From contig DDTF01000048.1 in assembly GCA_002345965.1 (NCBI GenBank), forward strand, positions 48,652 through 112,651: 64,000 bases of DNA, written 5' to 3'. Below the pieces are notes generated by a model. That model was not told the origin of the DNA and searched no databases. It saw nothing but the letters and a program-made list of their open reading frames with translations. The position numbers and the translations under genes are program-made. This DNA is from Flammeovirgaceae bacterium UBA2371 (lineage in GTDB: Bacteria; Bacteroidota; Bacteroidia; Cytophagales; Cyclobacteriaceae). This document shows positions 1-9,757 of the stretch, one piece after another (positions within the stretch are counted from its first letter, which is position 1; every line of letters starts with the position of its first letter).

Positions 1-1347
1 GAGACAATAGGGAATACTCCCCTTGTCAGGTTAAATACCCTCAACAAAGGAATCAAAGGAACCATCCTAGTAAAAGTGGAATACTTCAATCCGGGTAACT
101 CTACCAAAGATCGCATGGCGCTTAAAATGGTAGAGGACGCAGAAAAAAATGGTTTGTTAAAACCCGGGGGAACCATCATAGAAGGAACCAGCGGAAATAC
201 TGGTATGGGACTCGCTTTGGCTGCCATTGCTCGAGGTTACAAGTGTATTTTCACCATGGCTGATAAACAGTCTCAAGAAAAAATCAATATACTAAAAGCT
301 GTTGGCGCTGAGGTGATCGTATGCCCCACCAATGTGGAGCCTGATGATCCACGTTCTTACTATTCGGTTGCAAGAAAACTCAACAAGGAAATTCCCAATT
401 CTTTTTATCCCAATCAATACGACAACACCTCTAATGCCAAGGCGCATTATGAAACCACAGGTCCGGAGATATGGACTCAAACTGCGGGAAAAATTACCCA
501 TTATGTAGCCACAGTGGGCACTGGTGGTTCCATGAGCGGAACATCCAAATACCTAAAGGAGCAAGATCCGGCAATAATTAGTATTGGAATTGATACCTAC
601 GGATCGGTTTTCAAGAAATACAAAGAGACTGGCGAATTTGACCGCAACGAAATATACCCTTACCTCACAGAAGGCTTCGGGGAAGACATCCTGCCAAAAA
701 ATGTAAACTTTGATGCCATTGATCAGTTTATAAAAGTGACAGACAAAGACGGAGCTATTATGGCCAGACGCCTTTCTAAAGAAGAAGGATTGTTTGTAGG
801 CTGGAGCAGTGGCTCCGCGGTACATGGCGCTTTAGAATATGCCAAAGAAAACCTCAAAGAGGGAGATACTATGGTAATCCTCCTCCCCGATCATGGTACA
901 CGATATCTTAATAAGGTTTACAATGACAATTGGATGAAGGATCATGGCTTCCTTGAAGAGCGCACGTACTCAACAGCAAAGAAAATCCTTGAACAGCGAA
1001 ATGGACACGATAGCCTTTTCACAGTTTCTAAAAACTCTGCAATTGGTGAAGCTATTGCCATAATGAGTAAGGAAGGAATTGATCAAGTACCCGTAGTTGA
1101 AAACAACGAATTTGTTGGGAGCATTTCCGCATCAAGCTTGCTTGAAAAGGTTATTCAGGATCCGGGCATTACTTCAAAACCCGTAGGAGAGGTAATGGAT
1201 TTGCCTATGACTTTTGTTGCTATGGACAGTACTTTAGACGTTTTGTCATCCTTGCTTAATAAGTCGAACAAGGCCCTGCTGGTAAGAGATGAAAAGGAGA
1301 AAGTTCATATTATCACGCAACATGATATTCTCAAAGCAATGAGCTGA
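1..1347 (+). CDS. Cystathionine beta-synthase (PLP enzyme with C-terminal CBS pair), 5' truncated
   Basis: The open frame runs from base 1, so the true start lies outside the window. The visible N-terminus has GNTPLVRL, typical of fold-type II PLP enzymes. NPGNSTKDR follows and carries the PLP lysine (visible residue 36). EGTSGNTGMG binds the cofactor phosphate. The last ~110 residues form two CBS repeats (QVPVVENNEFVGSIS; KALLVRDEKEKVHIIT), which usually regulate the enzyme. Expected reaction: serine plus homocysteine to cystathionine, in the transsulfuration pathway in the cytoplasm. A cysteine synthase with regulatory CBS domains is the alternative, since the catalytic domains are alike. 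The gene ends at a shared bidirectional terminator facing the OmpA gene. Confidence 0.88.
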   Translation, partial: ETIGNTPLVRLNTLNKGIKGTILVKVEYFNPGNSTKDRMALKMVEDAEKNGLLKPGGTIIEGTSGNTGMGLALAAIARGYKCIFTMADKQSQEKINILKAVGAEVIVCPTNVEPDDPRSYYSVARKLNKEIPNSFYPNQYDNTSNAKAHYETTGPEIWTQTAGKITHYVATVGTGGSMSGTSKYLKEQDPAIISIGIDTYGSVFKKYKETGEFDRNEIYPYLTEGFGEDILPKNVNFDAIDQFIKVTDKDGAIMARRLSKEEGLFVGWSSGSAVHGALEYAKENLKEGDTMVILLPDHGTRYLNKVYNDNWMKDHGFLEERTYSTAKKILEQRNGHDSLFTVSKNSAIGEAIAIMSKEGIDQVPVVENNEFVGSISASSLLEKVIQDPGITSKPVGEVMDLPMTFVAMDSTLDVLSSLLNKSNKALLVRDEKEKVHIITQHDILKAMS

Positions 1348-1387
1348 TCAGAGATTATTGAAAATAACGTTTCGATAATGGAAAATA

Positions 1388-1414
1388 AAAAAGGGGGCTA
1401 TTTGCCCCTTTTTA
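1388..1414. terminator. Bidirectional rho-independent terminator
   Basis: A G-rich stem (GGGGGC / GCCCCT with one wobble) is flanked by an A-tract on the left and a T-tract on the right, so it can terminate transcription from either side. It overlaps the last codons of the minus-strand OmpA gene, whose stop lies in the loop region, and follows the plus-strand CBS gene. Confidence 0.75.
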
Positions 1415-2564
1415 TTTCAATTTCAATTCTATCATTATAGCCTGCAAGGGTACTTCTTTCAGGATAAATCATGACATTTCCACCTTCTGCTTTCGTTTTA
1501 ATTCTTTTTGCATCAATTCCCTGACTTACAAGATATTCTTTTACAAGGTCAGCCCTGTATTGAGTAAGCTCTTTGGCTGAAACCGAAGCCCTGTTATTTA
1601 AGGTACTGGTTTCAAAAAATTGATTGGAATTTCCCTTTGTGACCACGTTTCTGGACTGTTTGCCATTACAGTGTCCATGTATTTTGATTTTGTACTTAGG
1701 TTGTTCCTTCAGCAAATCAACAAGCCCATCCAACTCCAACTTGGATTCAGGTTGAAAGATGGCTGAGTTCCCAAAAAATCTCACGTTATTAAACTCAATG
1801 TAGTCGCCACGTTTAGAGCGAACTAATTCTATAGGGATAATGATTTCATTCTGAGGGCCAACTCCTGAAGAAAATATACCAGGATCTTTGTAGTCTACTG
1901 TGATCTCTACTGGACGAAAACCCGGAGCCTGTACAGACGCTATGAATGCCCCTTCACTGTTTCTTGGTGCCGTCAGGTAAACTATCTCATTTCCTTTGAA
2001 GGCCTGATATTGGGTAGCTCGAGGAGATTCAAGAACATGAACTTCTCCCAGTACTTCTTCCTCACCACTCACCAGTTTAAATAGGAAAGGTTTTCCTTTT
2101 GGCTTTTCAACTACCGGCTCCTCCACTACCGGCTCTTCTACCGGTTTTTCTTCAACAACCGGTACTTCTTCAACTTCTTGCTCCTCAACAGGAGTTTCTT
2201 CTATTACAACCGGAGTTTCCTTGACCACAGGTTTTTCCGGCTCTTCAATTCCTAATTTTCCTGAAAATACCCAAGCTTCCTTATGCTCAGTTTCCACTCT
2301 TATTTTCATCATAAATGAAAAAGCTTTTCGTTTTTCTGGGGTTTTTAGAATGTATACATAGTAATATTTATTGGCTGGGTTTACCGCGTATTGAGCGCTA
2401 AAATTCATCTTATTGGCTCTGTCCGTCCAACGGACTGCATTGTCCAGTTTGGCAAATACTCCGATGACAACATAATGTTCTACTGCATCTTGTGCATGCG
2501 TTTGTAACGGTTTTACACTAAGAAATAAAAGGAAAAAGCACGACAGGATTAGTAATTTCTTCAC
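1398..2564 (-). CDS. OmpA-family envelope protein with SPOR-like N-domain
   Basis: Exported protein of 388 residues. The start codon is GTG, followed by a signal peptide ending near THAQ. Residues ~30-105 resemble a SPOR-like fold (VVIGVFAKLDNAVRWTDRANK). Residues ~108-158 are a Pro/Glu/Val-rich spacer with repeated PVVEEP units, likely crossing the periplasm or peptidoglycan. Residues ~263-385 are an OmpA/MotB-type domain (FFGNSAIFQPESKLELDGL; IHGHCNGK; RADLVKEYLVSQGID), which in the family binds peptidoglycan. It shares this plan with the next gene upstream, so the pair is a tandem duplication. No beta-barrel domain is evident. The expected place is the periplasm or inner face of the outer membrane. 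Confidence 0.8.
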   Translation of the reverse strand: MKKLLILSCFFLLFLSVKPLQTHAQDAVEHYVVIGVFAKLDNAVRWTDRANKMNFSAQYAVNPANKYYYVYILKTPEKRKAFSFMMKIRVETEHKEAWVFSGKLGIEEPEKPVVKETPVVIEETPVEEQEVEEVPVVEEKPVEEPVVEEPVVEKPKGKPFLFKLVSGEEEVLGEVHVLESPRATQYQAFKGNEIVYLTAPRNSEGAFIASVQAPGFRPVEITVDYKDPGIFSSGVGPQNEIIIPIELVRSKRGDYIEFNNVRFFGNSAIFQPESKLELDGLVDLLKEQPKYKIKIHGHCNGKQSRNVVTKGNSNQFFETSTLNNRASVSAKELTQYRADLVKEYLVSQGIDAKRIKTKAEGGNVMIYPERSTLAGYNDRIEIEIKRGK

Positions 2565-2671
2565 GGTTAGGGGGTTGAGTTGATTCTAAATTAAACAATA
2601 GCAACTTAAAACGCCAGAATGCCTTTTTTAAAATTAGATACAGACTTAATTTTTAGCGTTCCATCAAATGG

Positions 2672-4477
2672 TCAGTTCTCTATGATCTCTACTTCTACCC
2701 TTACGTTGGACTGTGCCAAACTGTGGTTTTTGTCATAAAGTGGGCGATTACCTCCCCAAGCCTTGATGTCCATCCGATCTGACACAATACCCTCATTGAT
2801 CAGGTATTCTCGAATTACCTCTGCCCTTTCCTCTGATAATTTCTTGGCAGATCCCCTTCCCTCCTTTGTATCCGAAAGAGAAAAATAATTTTTATTGTCT
2901 CCCATTGTTATGATTTTCCCCGAAGCGTTGCCATTGGTATGCCCATGAATACGGATTTTATATGCTTCGTTTTCGTTCATCATAGCAAGCAGATTATTGA
3001 TTTCATATCGGGATTCAGGACGCATAATGGCTGCATCTTTAAAGAAGTACACATTGTACATCACTGCTATATCTCCCTTTTGAAGTCTTACTAACCCAAA
3101 CGGAACAATCGCCTCTTCGTTTTCTCCCTTTTCAACACCAGGTGTTAAGAAAGGATTATCATAATTTAGTTTAAATAATAACTTACGGAACCCGAGTACC
3201 TCACATGCAAGAATAATCTCTCCAGAAGCATCGGTACGCATCACCTTCACCATCTCATTGCCATGATATGTATTTAATTTCCTTCCAGATTCATTTACCA
3301 AATCCACTTCCCCATTCACTTTCTTCAAATTCATGGTATTATATAAATTGAATTTGAACTTTCTGTTACCCTCTGCATCAAATCCCGTAGCCTCACGTAC
3401 AGCTACCGCCAAATTACTTGCAGTAGTGCTCAAATTTTTAGTGCTTAAAGCAATGTCAGCAGGTGCAACACCTAACGTTTCCAGAATATCTCGCATGAGG
3501 GTGGTTGCTTCATTTTTTAGCGGTCCAGAGTTTTCAAAATAACCTTTCGCAACATCCGCCATTACATTAGCGAGCGCCTCCTCTCCTGTCGCATTCAACT
3601 CACCATAGATTATACCTTTTAAGGGATGCTTGATTTTCAAAGCTTGCTCTGTAAACTTGTCAAACATTTCAGGATTTTTCTTTCTCAAAAACTTTACCAC
3701 TGGTTTTAATCCCTCATGGAAAGGTGTCCCTGACTGTGACTCAGTGGCATTGACTGCCAGAATATTATTTTGAGAATCAAAAAATCCACTTACTGGTTTG
3801 CCATCTTCAATATCATATCCAAGGGCTCGCAGTGCCTGCCTGCCCTCTGCATCGTCTTTGAAAACTATTACTTTGGTCGTCTTGTCCAGTTTGGCAACTG
3901 ATTCTTTTACATCCTTTATACCTTCATAGTGATCTTTTTGTTCTTGGGTCTTTGCTGCGCTGATCATCTTAATCAAATCCAGACCAGTAGGTTCCTCTAC
4001 CATCGAGTAGGCTTTTACTTCAGCCTCCACTTTGGATTTGTCTTTGACTTCACCCAAGCTTTGTTTTTCTGTCGAAGATTCGATGGGTACTTTGTCATCT
4101 ACCCCTTTGGTAGCCTTTTCCGACATTCCTTTCGCTACTAGGTTTTTACTTTCACCTAGCGTGCCAAAGTAAACCCAGGTATCCCAATACTTTGACTCCT
4201 TCCTCAATTTTCTTGCCTCCGCAAAAGCCTGGACTCTATTTTCAGTTCGTGTAACAAAAACATAGAATAACTTCCTGTTGGGATTAATGTCAAACTTAGC
4301 ATTAGGCATGTTTAGTTTGGCCTCCTCGGTAAACCGAATCGCGTTCTCCCGACTTGCGAAAGCACCTATTACAACATGATTGGAGTCAGTATCTTCTAAA
4401 GATCCTGGGGATGGTTGCCCTTGTGTAAAAAGACCACAAAAAAATAGGGGCAGCGCCAGGCTTAGTTTAGTCACCAT
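2672..4477 (-). CDS. OmpA-family envelope protein, longer paralogue of the downstream gene
   Basis: Protein of 601 residues with a signal peptide (MVTKLSLALPLFFCGLFTQG). Residues ~33-108 match the neighbour's SPOR-like N-domain (HVVIGAFASRENAIRFTEEA). Residues ~110-360 are Lys/Glu/Ala-rich and not recognised. Residues ~370-455 again match the neighbour (domain ending in IVPFGLVRLQKGD). Residues ~470-600 are OmpA-like (YFFKDAAIMRPESRYEINNL; IHGHTNGNASGK; RAEVIREYLINEGI). It is probably a periplasmic peptidoglycan-associated protein. The 107-bp gap between the two genes has no clear terminator, so they may be co-transcribed. The middle region has no counterpart in the neighbour and is the main difference between the paralogues. 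Confidence 0.78.
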   Translation of the reverse strand: MVTKLSLALPLFFCGLFTQGQPSPGSLEDTDSNHVVIGAFASRENAIRFTEEAKLNMPNAKFDINPNRKLFYVFVTRTENRVQAFAEARKLRKESKYWDTWVYFGTLGESKNLVAKGMSEKATKGVDDKVPIESSTEKQSLGEVKDKSKVEAEVKAYSMVEEPTGLDLIKMISAAKTQEQKDHYEGIKDVKESVAKLDKTTKVIVFKDDAEGRQALRALGYDIEDGKPVSGFFDSQNNILAVNATESQSGTPFHEGLKPVVKFLRKKNPEMFDKFTEQALKIKHPLKGIIYGELNATGEEALANVMADVAKGYFENSGPLKNEATTLMRDILETLGVAPADIALSTKNLSTTASNLAVAVREATGFDAEGNRKFKFNLYNTMNLKKVNGEVDLVNESGRKLNTYHGNEMVKVMRTDASGEIILACEVLGFRKLLFKLNYDNPFLTPGVEKGENEEAIVPFGLVRLQKGDIAVMYNVYFFKDAAIMRPESRYEINNLLAMMNENEAYKIRIHGHTNGNASGKIITMGDNKNYFSLSDTKEGRGSAKKLSEERAEVIREYLINEGIVSDRMDIKAWGGNRPLYDKNHSLAQSNVRVEVEIIEN

Positions 4478-4536
4478 AGACGTACCTGTTTAGTTTAAAA
4501 AATCTAAAATAAGAACTAGTAAGAAACTAATTTAAT

Positions 4537-4544
4537 CAAATATA
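4537..4544 (-). promoter_or_regulatory. Candidate Bacteroidota -7 element
   Basis: On the minus strand TATATTTG matches the Bacteroidota -7 consensus TAnnTTTG, 60 bp upstream of the OmpA start codon at 4477. No TTTG is seen at the expected distance upstream, so the call is tentative. Confidence 0.3.
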
Positions 4545-4568
4545 CACAAAACATTACATGTCAGCGAG

Positions 4569-6941
4569 TTATGGATTCGAGATGATTTTGAATGATTGCG
4601 ATAAAATTTCTCCATCCTCATCTACCAATGTGAGCAAATGCGTTCCGGCTGGCGCAGAAAGGCTCAAATGATGCGTTTTTTGGGTAAATCCGAGGTATTC
4701 ACCATCCAAATGCCAATAAATAATCGAATTGGCCGAGCGATGGGCCACCTGAAACAAAGCTTGCCCCGGACTGCCGTCCAACTCTCTGGGGATGAAAATT
4801 TCTGCATTTGGCTTAGGGTAAAGCAAATCCATGGCAAGAAGACCTGAACCACCAATGCAATCATTCCGAAGAGGAGGCAGTGATTTATAACTTAAATTTT
4901 TAGTTCTGTAGTAATACTCTTGTACAGGGGGTAAAACAAACCAATTTTGAGTAATTATATTTTTCTCGCTTTCGCAGTTTAGGTTAACCTGGAATTTCCC
5001 GTCTTGAGTCAGGTGAATCTTCTTATGGTATTCACATGGTAAAGTCTGCAACCCTCTTTTAGTTACCCAAACCAATTGCTGCGATTCACACAAAGAGGAA
5101 ACACGTTGACCACTTTTGGCACATACATGAATTTGCTCCATTTCAGACATGGGCTGCTGAAACCAGGGGCGATTAGGTAGCAATGAAAACAAATCAAATA
5201 GAATTGGTGCCGCCATTTCAGTTCCAGTTAAACCAGGCCTTCCCTCGCCATCCGCATTTCCTACCCAAACACCCACAGTATATTCCGGATTGGTGCCTAC
5301 CGCCCAACCATCTCTAAAACCAAAACTGGTTCCTGTTTTCCATGCTATTGGTTTTGTCGAATTAAAATACCTCCATCCGGTTTCTTCACCAGGTCGATAA
5401 AGTTCTTTTAAAGTTTCAAATGTCAGCCATATCCCGGAAGCACTGAGAGAACTTGATTCCAATAATTGATCTGAAATCGGTTTATCATTGGATGGAGAGA
5501 GATAGGTAGGGGCATGAAAATCATTCTTGTAGTATCGTTTTGGGCCCACTCTCTCAAAATAATTATTGAGGGTGCGTGCCATCGAAGCGTAAGCCCCTGC
5601 AATGTCCCACAACGTACCTTCAGCTCCACCTAAAACCAAAGACAATCCATAGTGATCCGGTGGCCGAGTTAGTGTAGTTAAACCCACATTTTTCAGTACA
5701 TCATAAAATTTTTCGTATCTATAGTCTCTCAGCTCATGCACGGCAGGAATATTAAGTGATCGGATCAACGCTTTGTCTGCTGGTACCGCACCATCATATT
5801 CTTTGGAGAAGTTTTTAGGTGAGAATCCATTGATTACGATAGGCACATCGGGCATTAAAGTTTGAGGCAAAGCCTTGCCCTCATCCATCATGGCTGCGAA
5901 TAAAAATGGTTTCAAAATACTTCCAGTGCTTCTTGGTGCATTTACTACATCCACCATCTCGCCATGTTCTCTTCCAGAATCGGTATTACCCACATAAGCA
6001 ATTACTTCCCCTGTCTTTACTTTAACAATGATTGCCGCTGCATTGAAAACTTGATTTCCGCTTAGTCGCAATTGATGCTCTGCCAAAATTCTTTCCGATT
6101 GAATCTGGATAGTTTCGTCTATAGAGGATTTTATTCTGGATTGAGCGTGCCCTTCTTGCGCAGCTCTTGTCAATAAGTGTTTGGCATATCTGGGTAAGGG
6201 AAGTGGTTTTTCAGGTAATACCTCTGCCTTTGCAAGATCCAATGTCAGACGATCAAAGATTCCTGCTTCCATAAGTCGTTCCAACAACCGGTCTCTTTTT
6301 TCCTTTAACCGGTCTCGGTTTTTACCAAGGTGAATGAGAGATGGATTATTGGGTAGCACTGCCAACATTGCTGACTCCGCCCAACTTAAATCATCTAATT
6401 TTCTGCCAAAGTAGCGCCAGGCTGCTGCTTCTATTCCTACCACATTTCCACCAAACGGAGCATGTGCGGCATACATTGCCAGAATTTCACTTTTACTATA
6501 AGAAAGCTCCAGACGCGTAGCCAAAATCATCTCAATTACTTTTTCAAGAAACGTACGAGCGTGATTTTTCCGTGACAACCTGATCACTTGCATGGAAAGT
6601 GTACTTCCTCCGCTCACTATTTTTCCGGCTTTTAAATTTTGTCGTATCGCTCGTGAGATTGCTATCGGGTCTATACCCAGGTGAGAAAAAAAACGTTTGT
6701 CTTCAAATAGAATGATAGCTGATTTGAATTTTTCCGGAACATGGCTCTGCTGTGGGAACCTCCATTGACCGTCCTCAGCAATGGAGGCTGATAGCAAGTT
6801 TTCATTCCTATCTTCCAGCACAGTTGAATAGGGATCTTCAAAAAGAGGATCAGGCAAACAAAAGATAAATGTTAGTAGCGCAACGAATAAAACAATGGTT
6901 GTTTTTTTATGTCTCCGGATCCAGTCCCACACTTTATTCAT
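4569..6941 (-). CDS. pbpC: Penicillin-binding protein 1C (bifunctional glycosyltransferase/transpeptidase)
   Basis: Protein of 790 residues with one N-terminal membrane anchor (residues ~14-31). The GT51 domain follows with catalytic E80 in FEDKRFFSHLG and the motif GGSTLSMQV. The transpeptidase domain shows S341-I-L-K344, an SLN triad and K535-T-G. The C-terminal ~90 residues form the BiPBP_C domain typical of PbpC. It polymerises and cross-links peptidoglycan strands in the periplasm, though PbpC transpeptidase activity is often weak in the family. It is last in an operon that starts with alpha-2-macroglobulin, a known PbpC partner family in bacteria. The gap to the symporter gene is 20 bp. 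Confidence 0.93.
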   Translation of the reverse strand: MNKVWDWIRRHKKTTIVLFVALLTFIFCLPDPLFEDPYSTVLEDRNENLLSASIAEDGQWRFPQQSHVPEKFKSAIILFEDKRFFSHLGIDPIAISRAIRQNLKAGKIVSGGSTLSMQVIRLSRKNHARTFLEKVIEMILATRLELSYSKSEILAMYAAHAPFGGNVVGIEAAAWRYFGRKLDDLSWAESAMLAVLPNNPSLIHLGKNRDRLKEKRDRLLERLMEAGIFDRLTLDLAKAEVLPEKPLPLPRYAKHLLTRAAQEGHAQSRIKSSIDETIQIQSERILAEHQLRLSGNQVFNAAAIIVKVKTGEVIAYVGNTDSGREHGEMVDVVNAPRSTGSILKPFLFAAMMDEGKALPQTLMPDVPIVINGFSPKNFSKEYDGAVPADKALIRSLNIPAVHELRDYRYEKFYDVLKNVGLTTLTRPPDHYGLSLVLGGAEGTLWDIAGAYASMARTLNNYFERVGPKRYYKNDFHAPTYLSPSNDKPISDQLLESSSLSASGIWLTFETLKELYRPGEETGWRYFNSTKPIAWKTGTSFGFRDGWAVGTNPEYTVGVWVGNADGEGRPGLTGTEMAAPILFDLFSLLPNRPWFQQPMSEMEQIHVCAKSGQRVSSLCESQQLVWVTKRGLQTLPCEYHKKIHLTQDGKFQVNLNCESEKNIITQNWFVLPPVQEYYYRTKNLSYKSLPPLRNDCIGGSGLLAMDLLYPKPNAEIFIPRELDGSPGQALFQVAHRSANSIIYWHLDGEYLGFTQKTHHLSLSAPAGTHLLTLVDEDGEILSQSFKIISNP

Positions 6942-6961
6942 AGCAACTATGAATTTAGTCT

Positions 6962-8332
6962 CTAACTCAGATTAGTAATAAAAATAGCAAGAACCGCTGC
7001 TGGCGCTACAAATCTCACCAGAAATCTCCAGATAATATAAAGGCGCTCATTCGTTATGTTTAACTCCTCTCGGCTTGATTGCTTTGAAAGCACCCAGCCA
7101 CCGATGATAGCCATCAGAATTCCACCAACTGGCATTAAAATATTTGACGCAAAATAATCAATAAGTCCAAAAATAGTTTTTCCCTCTAGTGGCTTGAAAA
7201 AATCGAACGGAGTGAACTCCGCCCAAATATTAAATGAAAAAACAGTGCCCAGGCCCAAAAGCCAGAGTAGAATGCCAGCCACAATTGTAATTTTCTTTCG
7301 GCCCCAGACAGAAATTTCTTCGAGTCTGGAAATAATGGATTCTAAGAGCGAAATAGAAGAAGAGAGTGCAGCAAAAAACAACAGAATGAAAAACAATGCT
7401 CCTACCATACTACCACCCGGCATTTGACCAAATGCAATGGGCAATGTCATAAACAACAAACCTGGCCCTTCAGTAGGAGAAAGTCCATATTGAAACACAA
7501 TCGGAAATATGGCAAGTCCAGATAAAATGGCTGCAAATCCATCTGCGAAAGAAATGGTAATCGCAGAACGCAGGATAGACGTGTCTTTAGACATATATGC
7601 TCCGTAAGTCAACATCACTCCCAATCCAACACCCAGTGAAAAAAAAGCCTGGCCAAATGCTGTCATCACCACGGCTGGTGTAAGCTTGGAGAAGTCTGGT
7701 GAAAACATAAACTTCAGTGCGCTTAGAAATTCCCCGGTGATGGCTGCATAAAAAAGTAAAAATACCAGTATCGCAAACAATGCTGGCATCATCCAACTAA
7801 CAGAACGCTCCAGCCCTCCATGCACACCTTTGGCTACAATCCAGACTGTTGCCACTACAAATAACCCCTGGAATAACATCATTCTCATAGGGCTACCCAA
7901 TATATCATTGTAATAGATAACTGCTGATTGTGCATCCAAAGCTGACACGTTACCCATCAGAGAAGAAATAGCATAATCTATAGTGAGCCCAGCAATCACA
8001 CAATAAAAACTAAGTATAAAGAACACACCAATTAGTGCCACCCATCCAAAGTACTGCCACTTTGAACTCATGCCTTCCTTTTTACTAAGGACCAACATAG
8101 ATCCCACCATGCTCTGGCCTCCACGTCTACCAATCATTAGCTCCGCAACTAAAACAGGGATACCTATTAATAAGAGAGAAACGAGATAAACCAATACAAA
8201 TGCCCCACCCCCATTTTCACCCACCAGATAGGTAAACTTCCAGATGTTGGAAAGTCCTACTGTACTTCCAATTGAAGCTAGTAGAAACAAATAATTGGAA
8301 GACCAGCCGCGTGCTGACGAGTTATCTGTCAT
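6962..8332 (-). CDS. Sodium-dependent neurotransmitter-symporter family transporter
   Basis: Integral membrane protein of 456 residues with about 11-12 hydrophobic segments. SNIWKFTYLVGENGGGAF near the N-terminus is the TM1-TM2 signature of the NSS/SNF family (LeuT and relatives), where the unwound TM1 binds substrate and sodium. GQAFFSLGVGLGVMLTYGAY fits TM6-TM7. It likely imports an amino acid or related solute with sodium; the substrate cannot be read from sequence. It lies in the alpha-2-macroglobulin-to-pbpC operon, 6 bp after the aldo/keto reductase gene and 20 bp before pbpC. Confidence 0.88.
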   Translation of the reverse strand: MTDNSSARGWSSNYLFLLASIGSTVGLSNIWKFTYLVGENGGGAFVLVYLVSLLLIGIPVLVAELMIGRRGGQSMVGSMLVLSKKEGMSSKWQYFGWVALIGVFFILSFYCVIAGLTIDYAISSLMGNVSALDAQSAVIYYNDILGSPMRMMLFQGLFVVATVWIVAKGVHGGLERSVSWMMPALFAILVFLLFYAAITGEFLSALKFMFSPDFSKLTPAVVMTAFGQAFFSLGVGLGVMLTYGAYMSKDTSILRSAITISFADGFAAILSGLAIFPIVFQYGLSPTEGPGLLFMTLPIAFGQMPGGSMVGALFFILLFFAALSSSISLLESIISRLEEISVWGRKKITIVAGILLWLLGLGTVFSFNIWAEFTPFDFFKPLEGKTIFGLIDYFASNILMPVGGILMAIIGGWVLSKQSSREELNITNERLYIIWRFLVRFVAPAAVLAIFITNLS

Positions 8333-8338
8333 ACAGAT

Positions 8339-9388
8339 TTAAGCTTGCTGCTGATTTAAGTTGTATTTCATAATTGATCCGTGGGGTCCATCTTTAATGC
8401 GTTCAATATCAAACACATCACCTGATGGTCCTTTTCTCTGTGAAAGTACTGTTTCAATCCGATAGACATCATCGCTATCCAAATTAAAAGTAAATACCTT
8501 CAAGTTAGATTTTAAATGTGCAATTGTACGCGCCCCAATAATTATTGCTCCAACGCGATTTCTATCAAGCACATAACGTGAGGCTACATTGGTAAGATCA
8601 ACCTGGTGTTTTTCTGCAATTGTTTCAAGTACACTTAATAGTTCCTGAAATAATTCCCATCCTCCAAATTCATCAATCATGAGCTTGTACTTCACCAATG
8701 ATCTGTTTTCAAAAGGGGCAAAGGGCTCCGGAGCTCCAACCCATTGTTTTCCAAAAAATCCACCGGCTACCGTACCATAGCAGAGCATATACATATTCTC
8801 CTCTTCACACAAAGCAGCCAATGAGCGGGCAGGTCTATTGTCTAACAAAGAATACTGCACCTGTAAAGTAGAAAGTTTTATTCCAACAGCAGTCATCTGC
8901 TTAGTAGCTTCAGTATTAAAATTAGTAGCTGAAATCAAATGAATTTTCCCAGCTTGTTTCAGCTCTGCCAACCAATGTGCTACCTCCACCCAGCGTGGCA
9001 CCGTATACGTCCACCAGCTGAATTGAACCATATCTAATCTTTCCTGTCCTAACCTTTTGAGAGATCGATCTATAATTCTCTCAACGTCTTTTTTATTGAT
9101 TGATGCAAGTACATCATAGTCGGGAACAAACTTAGTAAGCACCTTAATATCTGTATTGTTGCCAAGTCTTCTCTTCCGTTCGACCAAGAACTTACCAATG
9201 AGTTCTTCTACACCAGTATAAATGTCAGCACAATCAAAAGTGGTGATGCCAGCCTCTGCAAAAGCAAACATATCCTCTATAGGGTCAGTATCACTTCGTT
9301 TACTATGACCCTCCGACAACTGCCAACCACCCTTGATAATCCTTGATATCTGAAACCCAGGCGTTAATTCGATTTTTTCAACTTCCAT
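8339..9388 (-). CDS. Aldo/keto reductase family protein
   Basis: Protein of 349 residues without a signal peptide. The AKR landmarks are visible: FDCADIYTGVEELIGKFL (catalytic Asp/Tyr region), a lysine after the strand LTKF, and LKQAGKIHLISATNF (conserved Gly-Lys turn). The C-terminal stretch AIIIGARTIAHLKSNL is where NADP phosphate-binding residues usually sit. Family members reduce carbonyls with NAD(P)H in a TIM-barrel fold; the substrate here is unknown. The start codon overlaps the stop of the preceding gene by one base (TAATG), indicating translational coupling. The operon context next to cell-wall genes gives no clear hint of role. Confidence 0.85.
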   Translation of the reverse strand: MEVEKIELTPGFQISRIIKGGWQLSEGHSKRSDTDPIEDMFAFAEAGITTFDCADIYTGVEELIGKFLVERKRRLGNNTDIKVLTKFVPDYDVLASINKKDVERIIDRSLKRLGQERLDMVQFSWWTYTVPRWVEVAHWLAELKQAGKIHLISATNFNTEATKQMTAVGIKLSTLQVQYSLLDNRPARSLAALCEEENMYMLCYGTVAGGFFGKQWVGAPEPFAPFENRSLVKYKLMIDEFGGWELFQELLSVLETIAEKHQVDLTNVASRYVLDRNRVGAIIIGARTIAHLKSNLKVFTFNLDSDDVYRIETVLSQRKGPSGDVFDIERIKDGPHGSIMKYNLNQQQA

Positions 9389-9747
9389 TATTTCTCCAGC
9401 CAGTCTTTATTATCTTCAGGTAACGGAACGATCGTTGTATCCGCTCTATTGTAAATGCGTTTTCCAATTCGGCTGATTTTAAAACGCGCTCCACAATGTG
9501 GATCAGGACAAGCTATGATATGATCAGTGGCCATCCAGTCAAATTGATTTAATGGTCGCTGTTTAGGAGGAAGAAGCGGTAGCAATGCTGCTAGTGCATA
9601 TAGTGAAAACGGTCTGTCAGATGGGAAATGAATATTCTCGCCTCTCACCTCAAATGCATCACCAAGTTGATGACTGCATACAAATGGTTTATCACCCTCA
9701 ATGACTTCAACTTTCAAATCAAACAACACAAACTCCTGATCAGCCAT
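9388..9747 (-). CDS. TIGR04076 family protein, function unknown
   Basis: Small cytoplasmic protein of 119 residues. The pattern FVCSHQLGDAFEV, then a Pro-rich centre, then HIIACPDPHCGARFKISRI matches the TIGR04076 family, which has conserved cysteines (CPDP) and a Gly-Asp near the N-terminus. No biochemical role is established to my knowledge; the cysteines could bind a metal. It sits 10 bp after the alpha-2-macroglobulin gene and its stop overlaps the start of the aldo/keto reductase gene, so these two are likely translated together and may work together. Confidence 0.7.
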   Translation of the reverse strand: MADQEFVLFDLKVEVIEGDKPFVCSHQLGDAFEVRGENIHFPSDRPFSLYALAALLPLLPPKQRPLNQFDWMATDHIIACPDPHCGARFKISRIGKRIYNRADTTIVPLPEDNKDWLEK

Positions 9748-9757
9748 AAACTCTTGA